NCBI RefSeq assembly: GCF_903642095.1
Contig: NZ_CAHJWD020000204.1
Span: forward strand, 15,868-29,033
Length of the DNA: 13,166 nucleotides
Reading direction: 5' to 3'
From: Bathymodiolus brooksi thiotrophic gill symbiont
GTDB taxonomy: Bacteria > Pseudomonadota > Gammaproteobacteria > PS1 > Pseudothioglobaceae
The position numbers were made by a program, and so were the translations under genes. Below the pieces are notes generated by a model. The model did no database searches, had not been told where the DNA came from, and saw only the letters and a program-made list of their open reading frames with translations. Each line of letters starts with the position of its first letter. Positions within the stretch are counted from its first letter, which is position 1. Of this stretch, positions 7,131 to 13,166 are shown piece after piece.

Positions 7131-8438
7131 TTACTTTTTGTCCGCAACAAAATCTAGCACAGTGGCATTGATGCAAAAACGACGCATATCATTTGGCCCG
7201 TCTTCGAATACATGACCTAAGTGGATACCTGTGCTTTTTGAGATGATTTCAGTGCGGTTCATACCGTAATTATTGTCGGGTTTTTCGATGGTAGCATTGT
7301 CAATGGCTTTGGTAAAACTTAACCAACCACTTTTGGAATTAAAGCGATTATCAGTGTCAAATAGTGCCACACCTGAAAGTTTGTCCACAAATACACCATC
7401 AGGCGTGTTTTTGAAAATATCGTATTTTTCACAAAACCTACTTTCGGTGCCTTGATTAAAGGCAATATCAAAGGCTTTAGAATCGCCAAGTTTGAATTTC
7501 CCTAAGGCTTTGTAAAATTCTTTGGGTGCTAAATACCCCTGAAAACCCGAATGCTCTACGCCATCTTCAATGAATAAAATAGTAGGCGTGGCAAAGGTTG
7601 GTGTTTTGATTGTATAACCTTTAAGATTATGTGCAAATGCACTTCTAATGGGAATACTACCCTTGTAATTATTCAATACTTTTTGCTTAAATGCAACACA
7701 ATAAGGGCAATAAGCATCGGATTCAATCACCACGATTTCCTTGCCTTTTATAGGTTTTAAAATAAGGTTTTTCAAATGTTCGTTATAAGTGCCATTAAGT
7801 TTTTCTTTAATCTCGCCTTTGTCAGCAAACACCACCCCTGTTTTATGATTAGGACAGTAACCATTAGGGTTATTGGCTAAATAGTTTTGATGACGATCTT
7901 CTGCTGGCCAAAATTTGTCCAAAGGTTTTAACTCAGTAACAATTTTACCAAAACCTTGTTCGCTTAATAATTGTTGATACGCATCTTTGGTATTGAGTGC
8001 AATTTCCTTTTGCTCCTCGTTTGTCCAATAAATAGCAGAACGGTAATTGTTACCTTTGTCATTACCTTGCCCATCGGTTTGTGTGGGGTCGTGCAATTCC
8101 CAGAAATTTTTAATTAAAAATTCGGTAGAAACCAGTTTTGTATCGTAAATGACTTTGACGACTTCGGCGTGATTAATAATATTTTTATCATCCTTTTTGT
8201 TATTTGTTTCATCCTCTTCTTCGTCTTCCTCTTCATCACTCCAAGGAATTTTTTTAAGTATATTTAGAAAATTAAAGGCTTTGCTGTCATCTTTATTTGC
8301 CAATACTTGGTGGTAAGTTGGGTCGTTATAATTACCGCCAGCGTAACCAGAAGTTACCTCAATTACACCTGATATTTGTTCAAAATTCTTTTCTACACCC
8401 CAAAAACAACCTGCTGCAAAGACAATTTCTAATAACAT
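7131..8438 (-). CDS. msrAB: Fused methionine sulfoxide reductase: MsrA - thioredoxin-like - MsrB
   Basis: A 435-residue fusion that repairs oxidised methionine. MsrA (about 1-205) has GCFWG with catalytic Cys11, GYAGG, HAEVV, HDPTQ, QGNDKGNNYRSAIYW and a recycling Cys195 (GYCPNH). A thioredoxin-fold domain (about 222-315) has CPYC at 244-247 and the cis-Pro segment FATPTILFI; it may supply electrons to the other domains (inference). MsrB (about 320-433) has GWLSF, HLGHVFEDGP and catalytic Cys422 (RRFCINA). Oddities: some 38 extra residues in MsrA (about 48-89) including an acidic run SDEEEDEEEDE; the MsrB zinc CxxC pairs are missing (GVFVDKLSGVALF), as is the usual recycling Cys before GW. 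No signal peptide is seen, so it is probably cytosolic. The start has a strong ribosome site (AGGGGG). Divergent from the Cys-rich small gene and convergent with the yceI-like gene. Confidence 0.94.
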   Translation of the reverse strand: MLLEIVFAAGCFWGVEKNFEQISGVIEVTSGYAGGNYNDPTYHQVLANKDDSKAFNFLNILKKIPWSDEEEDEEEDETNNKKDDKNIINHAEVVKVIYDTKLVSTEFLIKNFWELHDPTQTDGQGNDKGNNYRSAIYWTNEEQKEIALNTKDAYQQLLSEQGFGKIVTELKPLDKFWPAEDRHQNYLANNPNGYCPNHKTGVVFADKGEIKEKLNGTYNEHLKNLILKPIKGKEIVVIESDAYCPYCVAFKQKVLNNYKGSIPIRSAFAHNLKGYTIKTPTFATPTILFIEDGVEHSGFQGYLAPKEFYKALGKFKLGDSKAFDIAFNQGTESRFCEKYDIFKNTPDGVFVDKLSGVALFDTDNRFNSKSGWLSFTKAIDNATIEKPDNNYGMNRTEIISKSTGIHLGHVFEDGPNDMRRFCINATVLDFVADKK

Positions 8439-8551
8439 TTATCCCCCTTTTTTTACAATTAAAAAAAACCATATCACCAGCCAAATCGTATAAAATTTTG
8501 GTTGTTGAGTTAACTTTAACATAACATTTTATCAAATAAAAGGAGAAAATA

Positions 8552-8743
8552 ATGCCAACTTATGAATGTAAAGAATGTGGTATGAGTGTCAATGCAACTT
8601 GTGGAAAATGTGATGCGCCATTAATAGATGGAAATTTAGCACTAGAAGATGGGTCAAGTGTGCAAATATCAGAATGTCCAAATGGCCATGGAAAAATCAA
8701 ATCACCAATGTGTTGCGGTAAAGATATGAGTTGTCCAATTTAA
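8552..8743 (+). CDS. Small cysteine-rich zinc-ribbon-like protein, function unknown
   Basis: A 63-residue protein with eight Cys: CKEC (6, 9), CGKC (17, 20), Cys42 (ISECPNGHG), the pair Cys54-Cys55 (SPMCCGKDM) and Cys61, plus His46. The CxxC pairs indicate one or two metal (probably zinc) sites, a rubredoxin/zinc-ribbon style knuckle; an iron or redox-thiol role cannot be excluded. I have the impression of similar small proteins in other marine proteobacteria, but I know no function. The start is secure: GGAG at 8542-8545, 6 nt before ATG 8552. It has its own terminator and is divergent from msrAB with a 113-nt shared upstream region, so it is probably transcribed alone; TATAAA at 8489-8494 may be its -10 but has no clear -35. 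Confidence 0.85.
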   Translation: MPTYECKECGMSVNATCGKCDAPLIDGNLALEDGSSVQISECPNGHGKIKSPMCCGKDMSCPI

Positions 8744-8763
8744 AGACTGTATGATATTTTTTT

Positions 8764-8791
8764 AAAACGACCTTAATAGGTCGTTTTTTTT
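8764..8791. terminator. Rho-independent terminator between convergent genes
   Basis: Stem AAAACGACCT at 8764-8773, loop TAAT, stem AGGTCGTTTT at 8778-8787, followed on the plus strand by T to 8791 (eight in a row from 8784). It ends the small Cys-rich gene. On the minus strand it lies just after the prfC stop and has a shorter T-run (four), so it probably also terminates the ppi-mraY-prfC operon, less strongly. Confidence 0.92.
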
Positions 8792-8794
8792 CGG

Positions 8795-10366
8795 CTAATG
8801 CTCACGGGTAGCGGAGAAAACTAGGTTTGGATGTCGTTCTATAGTAAGTTGTAAATTAACCGTAGATGGCGCCAAATAAGTGAGAACGCCAGCAGAATCG
8901 ACTGCCACATTGTTGCCTGCTTTGCTTTTGAGTTGCTCAATGTCTTTGTCACTGCCTGTTATCCAGCGTGCTGTGGCAATATTAATGGTTTCAAACTGGC
9001 AATCAACCCCATATTCATATTTCAAGCGGTGGGCAACCACATCAAATTGCAAAACACCAACTGCACCGAGAATTTGCGAATTATTGATTATTGGGCGAAA
9101 TACTTGGGTTGCTCCTTCTTCTGAGAGTTGATTTAGACCCTTTTGTAAGGCTTTGGCTTTGAGCGGGTCTTTTAAAACAGCACGACGAAATAATTCTGGG
9201 GCAAAGTTTGGAATGCCTTGAAATGAGAGTTTTTCACCTTGGGTAAAAGTATCGCCAATACTAATACCACCATGATTGTGAATGCCAATCACATCGCCCG
9301 CATAAGCCACTTCTGCCGAAGAGCGTTCACGCGACATAAAAGTAACTGCATTGGCGATTTTGATTTGTTTGCCCGTAGACACTTGCAAAACCTTCATACC
9401 TTTTTTATACTGCCCACTTACCAACCGCATAAAAGCAAGACGGTCATGGTGTTTTGGATCCATATTGGCTTGAATTTTAAACACAAAGCCAGTGAGTTTA
9501 TCTTCCTCAGGCTTGACTTCTCGGATATCTGATTCACGATTTTTTGGCGTTGGTGCATATTCAAGAAAACCATCTAGTAAATTTTGAATACCAAAATTTG
9601 AGATGGCTGAGCCAAAAAATACGGGCGTTTGCTTGCCCGCTAAAAATTCATCCAAATTAAATGGCGTGGTAGTTTCACGAATAAGTTCAACCTCTTCACG
9701 CATTTCAAGCACCATATCTTCACCTAAAATTTCATCAAGTTGAGGGTTATTAACGCCGTCAATAATAATATTCTCACCAATCTCAGAATTCTTCCCTGTT
9801 TCATATAAATAAACTTTGTCCTCAAGTAAATGCACCACACCTTTAAAACGCTTGCCCATACCAATTGGCCAAGTAATAGGTGCACATTCAATATTCAGCA
9901 CAGTTTCCACTTCATCCAGTAAATCAATGGGCGTTTTGCCTTCACGGTCAAGTTTGTTGATGAAGGTCAAAATTGGCGTGTCTCGCAAGCGGCACACTTC
10001 CATCAATTTAATGGTTCGCATTTCTACACCTTTGGCAACATCAATTACCATTAACGCTGAATCTACTGCGGTTAATGTGCGATAAGTGTCCTCGGAAAAA
10101 TCCTCATGCCCCGGCGTGTCTAGTAAATTAATCACATGATTATCATACTCAAATTGCATGATGGACGAAGTGATGGAAATCCCCCTTTCTTTCTCCATCT
10201 CCATCCAGTCTGAAGTAGCGTGAGTATTGGATTTTCTGGCTTTCACACTGCCTGCTGTTTTGATTACACCTGCATAAAGTAGCAGTTTTTCGGTAACTGT
10301 GGTTTTGCCCGCATCAGGGTGGGAAATAATCGCAAAAGTGCGGCGTTTGGAAATTTCAGATACCAT
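8795..10366 (-). CDS. prfC: Peptide chain release factor 3 (RF3)
   Basis: RF3 is a translational GTPase that removes RF1/RF2 from the ribosome after peptide release. The 523-residue protein is close to the E. coli 529. G-motifs are in order: P-loop SHPDAGKTT (15-23), the switch I segment RGISIT (61-66), DTPGHEDF (83-90) and NKLD (137-140). The segment [15 protein letters not shown] is typical of RF3 and separates it from EF-G and LepA; the C-terminal part has the RF3 features [13 protein letters not shown] and GVLQFDVV. The ATG shares its A with the TAA of the upstream dCMP deaminase gene (TAATG), and no Shine-Dalgarno motif is present, so translation is probably coupled. It is the last gene of the minus-strand operon. 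Confidence 0.97.
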   Translation of the reverse strand: MVSEISKRRTFAIISHPDAGKTTVTEKLLLYAGVIKTAGSVKARKSNTHATSDWMEMEKERGISITSSIMQFEYDNHVINLLDTPGHEDFSEDTYRTLTAVDSALMVIDVAKGVEMRTIKLMEVCRLRDTPILTFINKLDREGKTPIDLLDEVETVLNIECAPITWPIGMGKRFKGVVHLLEDKVYLYETGKNSEIGENIIIDGVNNPQLDEILGEDMVLEMREEVELIRETTTPFNLDEFLAGKQTPVFFGSAISNFGIQNLLDGFLEYAPTPKNRESDIREVKPEEDKLTGFVFKIQANMDPKHHDRLAFMRLVSGQYKKGMKVLQVSTGKQIKIANAVTFMSRERSSAEVAYAGDVIGIHNHGGISIGDTFTQGEKLSFQGIPNFAPELFRRAVLKDPLKAKALQKGLNQLSEEGATQVFRPIINNSQILGAVGVLQFDVVAHRLKYEYGVDCQFETINIATARWITGSDKDIEQLKSKAGNNVAVDSAGVLTYLAPSTVNLQLTIERHPNLVFSATREH

Positions 10367-10809
10367 TATTTAATAATAAGCGTAACGCTCGCTTCATCAA
10401 ACATTGCTTTTGAGAGTTTAAAGCTGTCGTTCCAGCAATCAAGTTCTTTGGATTTTTTTACCACCACTTTTTTAATGCCAACTTGAATAATACCTTTGGC
10501 ACATTCTGAGCAAATAGGCAATCCATAAACATATAAGGTTGCCCCATCAAGCGAAGTGCCAGAATAAGTGGCGTTATAAATTGCATTCATCTCAGCGTGA
10601 ACCACAAACTTGTATTTAGTTTTCCTATCATTATAGCGTTCATCAGAGTCATTAATATTGCGTGGAAAGCCATTAAACCCTTGGGACAAAACCTCTTTTT
10701 TACTGCCAACAATAACTGCACCAACTTGAGTGGACGGGTCTTTTGACCAAGTGGCAATTTCCTTTGCTAACGATAAATAGCGTTCATCCCATTTATTTAA
10801 TATATCCAT
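10366..10809 (-). CDS. Deoxycytidylate (dCMP) deaminase family protein
   Basis: Converts dCMP to dUMP, feeding thymidylate synthase. The 147 residues carry the cytidine/deoxycytidylate deaminase zinc site: His71-Ala-Glu73 (HAEMNAI, with Glu as proton shuttle) and PICSEC (Cys100, Cys103). The region [19 protein letters not shown] is characteristic of dCMP deaminases (ComEB-like) rather than tRNA adenosine or cytidine deaminases. E. coli makes dUMP mainly through dCTP deaminase instead, so this enzyme may fill that role here (inference). The start follows the mraY TGA by 2 nt with no Shine-Dalgarno motif; the stop overlaps prfC by one base. Its presence between mraY and prfC is not functionally obvious. 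Confidence 0.9.
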   Translation of the reverse strand: MDILNKWDERYLSLAKEIATWSKDPSTQVGAVIVGSKKEVLSQGFNGFPRNINDSDERYNDRKTKYKFVVHAEMNAIYNATYSGTSLDGATLYVYGLPICSECAKGIIQVGIKKVVVKKSKELDCWNDSFKLSKAMFDEASVTLIIK

Positions 10810-10811
10810 AA

Positions 10812-11897
10812 TCAGCGTATTTTAATAGAAGCCAGACTGATTAGCACCAAAATTAAGGTAATCATCCAAAAACGCACGATAATTTTCGGCTCAGACATTC
10901 CTTTTTTCTCAAAATGATGATGCAAAGGTGCCATCAAAAAAATGCGCTTTTTAGTGCGCTTATACCACGCAACCTGAATTAATACTGAGAGCGTTTCAGC
11001 AACAAAGATACCGCCCATAATAAACAGTAAAATTTCTTGACGAACAACAATGGCAATAACTGCCAAAATCGCACCCAACGCCAATGAACCAACATCGCCC
11101 ATAAAAACCTCAGCAGGATAAGTGTTAAACCATAAAAAACCCAACCCCGCACCAACCAAAGCAGCACAAACAACCACCATCTCGCTGGCAATCGGCATAA
11201 AAGGCATATTTAGATATTCAGCAAAATGATAATTACTGCCAATATAGGCAAAAACCGCCAAAGCCCCTGCAATCAAAACAGTTGGCATAATCGCCAAACC
11301 ATCCAAACCATCGGTTAGATTAACCGCATTAGAACTGCCGACAATCACAAAATAAGACAACACAGCCAAGCCGATAGCACCTAATGGCACAGTCAAATCT
11401 TTAAAGAAAGGAATTAGCAAATCAGTGGAGATTGCTTGCTCGGTGTTACTCACTATCCATAACGAAATTGCAATTGCACTAAACGATTGTGCCAAATATT
11501 TTTGTTTGGCGTTCAAGCCATTGGCAGATTTTTTGCTAATTTTTAAGTAATCATCAATAAAGCCAATCACCCCAAAAACCAACGCAACCACCACCACAAT
11601 CCAAAGATAAACATTGTGTAAATTACCCCACACCAGCACGCTGCTAATAAAAGAGAATAAAATTAAGATACCACCCATAGTTGGCGTACCCGCCTTAGAC
11701 AAGTGTGATTCTGGGCCATCGTGGCGAATAATTTGAGCAATTTGATATTGCTGTAATCGATTGATAAACAAACGACCTAAGGCGAGCATAGTAAACAAAG
11801 ACATCAACATTGCTAAAATTGCACGAAGTGTCAAATATTGTAGAACATTAAAACCCGAATCAAATTGAGTAAGGAAATTAATGAACTCTAGGAACAT
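10812..11897 (-). CDS. mraY: Phospho-N-acetylmuramoyl-pentapeptide-transferase (MraY)
   Basis: MraY transfers phospho-MurNAc-pentapeptide from UDP to undecaprenyl phosphate, forming lipid I at the inner membrane. The protein is 361 residues (E. coli 360) with about ten hydrophobic segments. Catalytic motifs are present: GFIDDYLK with Asp115-Asp116, NLTDGLDGL (194-201), [11 protein letters not shown] with Asp268, and [10 protein letters not shown] with His326-328. The [18 protein letters not shown] segment is also typical. The start is 1 nt after the stop of the isomerase gene and has no Shine-Dalgarno motif. mraY normally sits in the division/cell-wall cluster between murF and murD; here its neighbours are an isomerase and dCMP deaminase, so the cluster is rearranged, or at least mraY has been separated from it. 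Confidence 0.98.
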   Translation of the reverse strand: MFLEFINFLTQFDSGFNVLQYLTLRAILAMLMSLFTMLALGRLFINRLQQYQIAQIIRHDGPESHLSKAGTPTMGGILILFSFISSVLVWGNLHNVYLWIVVVVALVFGVIGFIDDYLKISKKSANGLNAKQKYLAQSFSAIAISLWIVSNTEQAISTDLLIPFFKDLTVPLGAIGLAVLSYFVIVGSSNAVNLTDGLDGLAIMPTVLIAGALAVFAYIGSNYHFAEYLNMPFMPIASEMVVVCAALVGAGLGFLWFNTYPAEVFMGDVGSLALGAILAVIAIVVRQEILLFIMGGIFVAETLSVLIQVAWYKRTKKRIFLMAPLHHHFEKKGMSEPKIIVRFWMITLILVLISLASIKIR

Positions 11898-11898
11898 A

Positions 11899-12861
11899 TT
11901 ATTTACTTATTGATATAAGCTCCAAATTCACAATCACAAACGAACCTTTTGGCATAATATTGATATCATCACGCATAATAACAGTGCGTTTTTCACCGAC
12001 TTTCATCCCTAATATCGATTGTTCAATGTCATTATGAATGGTGCCATCGCCTAAGGTAAAAGTTATTATTTCTTTAATTTCTTTAACTTCTTTGACTTCT
12101 TTAATTTCTTTGTTACTTATCCTAAATGATATGTTAACTTTTACCACATTGCCTGTGTTTGATTTTGCACCAGTTCCCGCTTGATTAACTTGTATAAAGT
12201 GTCTGCTGTTTCTAGCTTTTGCATTTGGATAGTTTTTTTTAACAAACTTAGTCAGTTTTTCGTTATTTTTAACTAAATATTTTTTACTTTGTGCTTGAAA
12301 AGCCGCTTCATCCGTTTGGAATTTTTTAGCCTCATCACCAATCCGAATAATATTTAACTTACGAATAAAATCCTCTTGTTTAATGCTATTTACCACTTCC
12401 ATACCTTTAACCACACGCCCAAAAACTGTATGCTTGTCATTCAAATGCGGCGTTGCCGTATGCGTAATAAAAAATTGTGAACCATTAGTTCCCGGCCCTG
12501 AATTTGCCATAGATAAAATACCACCACTATCATGCTTTAAATCACTAAATTCATCCGCAAATTGATAACCCGGACCGCCTGTGCCATTGCCCTTAGGATC
12601 GCCACCCTGAATCATAAAATTATCAATCACTCGGTGGAATTTTAAGCCATTATAAAATGGCTTACCTATTTTGACATTTGAACGCTTTGTGCCTTCTGCC
12701 AAACCAACAAAATTAATCACCGTCAACGGCGCTTTTTTATAAGCAAGTTGAACGATAATATCACCTTGGTTAGTGTGTAAATTAGCATACAAACCATCTG
12801 CTAATTTTGCCTGTGATTGAATTGATAAAAAAAGAGTGAAAAACGCAATTAAAATTCTCAT
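11899..12861 (-). CDS. Periplasmic peptidyl-prolyl isomerase: cyclophilin fused to an FKBP-like domain
   Basis: A 320-residue exported folding factor. A signal peptide ([18 protein letters not shown], residues 1-18) predicts a periplasmic location. The cyclophilin domain (about 23-178) has catalytic Arg77 in [15 protein letters not shown], Gln85, the SQFFITH segment and KHTVFGRV; His139 stands where human CypA has Trp121. A charged linker (about 180-225) follows. The C-terminal part (about 228-320) reads as an FKBP domain: [18 protein letters not shown], then [24 protein letters not shown] and [12 protein letters not shown]. In place of the FKBP active-site strand and loop lies a KE-I/V repeat (251-265), and the usual aromatic residues are not seen, so this domain is probably inactive or altered. 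First gene of the operon; no Shine-Dalgarno motif before ATG. Confidence 0.9.
   Translation of the reverse strand: MRILIAFFTLFLSIQSQAKLADGLYANLHTNQGDIIVQLAYKKAPLTVINFVGLAEGTKRSNVKIGKPFYNGLKFHRVIDNFMIQGGDPKGNGTGGPGYQFADEFSDLKHDSGGILSMANSGPGTNGSQFFITHTATPHLNDKHTVFGRVVKGMEVVNSIKQEDFIRKLNIIRIGDEAKKFQTDEAAFQAQSKKYLVKNNEKLTKFVKKNYPNAKARNSRHFIQVNQAGTGAKSNTGNVVKVNISFRISNKEIKEVKEVKEIKEIITFTLGDGTIHNDIEQSILGMKVGEKRTVIMRDDINIMPKGSFVIVNLELISISK
12068..12112 (-). repeat. Five 9-nt tandem repeats inside the isomerase gene
   Basis: Five consecutive 9-nt units with plus-strand consensus A(T/C)TTCTTT(A/G) encode, on the minus strand, Lys-Glu-Ile, Lys-Glu-Val twice and Lys-Glu-Ile twice (residues 251-265). Units differ only at positions 2 and 9. 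Multiples of 9 nt keep the frame, so copy number could change by slippage without breaking the gene. Confidence 0.9.
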
Positions 12862-12931
12862 AAGATAATACCCGATACAAAAGTGGTTATGATACCTAAA
12901 ATCACAGTAAAATGCATTCTCATAATTTTAA

Positions 12932-13166
<235 letters not shown>

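Overview
The window is AT-rich bacterial chromosome, densely packed with conserved housekeeping genes. The gene set (QueD, FolE2, type I DAHP synthase, GyrA, YceI, a methionine sulfoxide reductase fusion, RF3, dCMP deaminase, MraY, a periplasmic peptidyl-prolyl isomerase and an Allochromatium-type 2[4Fe-4S] ferredoxin) points to a gammaproteobacterium. The low GC and protein style would fit a sulfur-oxidising SUP05/Thioglobus-like lineage or a bivalve symbiont. That placement is from memory and inference; no rRNA or sulfur-oxidation gene is present to prove it. I see no tRNA, rRNA, CRISPR array, insertion sequence or phage gene.

Layout. 1-937: 3' part of an unrecognised gene, open at the left edge, closed by a strong terminator at 965-997. 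1051-3337: promoter and tight operon queD-folE2-aroG (2-nt gap, then 7-nt overlap). 3387-6039: gyrA with its own promoter. 6040-6512: about 470 nt without a convincing gene, holding inverted repeats, a possible broken small ORF and a leader. 6513-7106: exported YceI-family protein, convergent with 7131-8438, an unusual MsrA-thioredoxin-MsrB fusion on the minus strand. Divergent from it, 8552-8743 encodes a very cysteine-rich 63-residue protein, closed by a terminator at 8764-8791. 8795-12861 is a four-gene minus-strand operon transcribed in the order cyclophilin/FKBP isomerase, mraY, dCMP deaminase, prfC, with junctions of +1, +2 and -1 nt. 12953 to the right edge: start of a ferredoxin gene on the plus strand.

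How the genes relate. FolE2 turns GTP into dihydroneopterin triphosphate, and QueD turns that into carboxytetrahydropterin for 7-deazaguanine (queuosine) synthesis; AroG starts aromatic synthesis, which also supplies p-aminobenzoate for folate. MsrA/B with its internal thioredoxin domain repairs oxidised methionine, and the neighbouring Cys-rich protein may belong to the same redox or metal theme (inference).

Most unusual points: the MsrA-Trx-MsrB domain order, with an acidic insertion inside MsrA and loss of the usual MsrB cysteines; a cyclophilin fused to a degenerate FKBP domain that carries a 9-nt tandem repeat (Lys-Glu-Ile/Val); mraY outside its usual division/cell-wall cluster; and many starts without a Shine-Dalgarno sequence, including all four in the prfC operon. 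No clearly new multi-gene system is evident.
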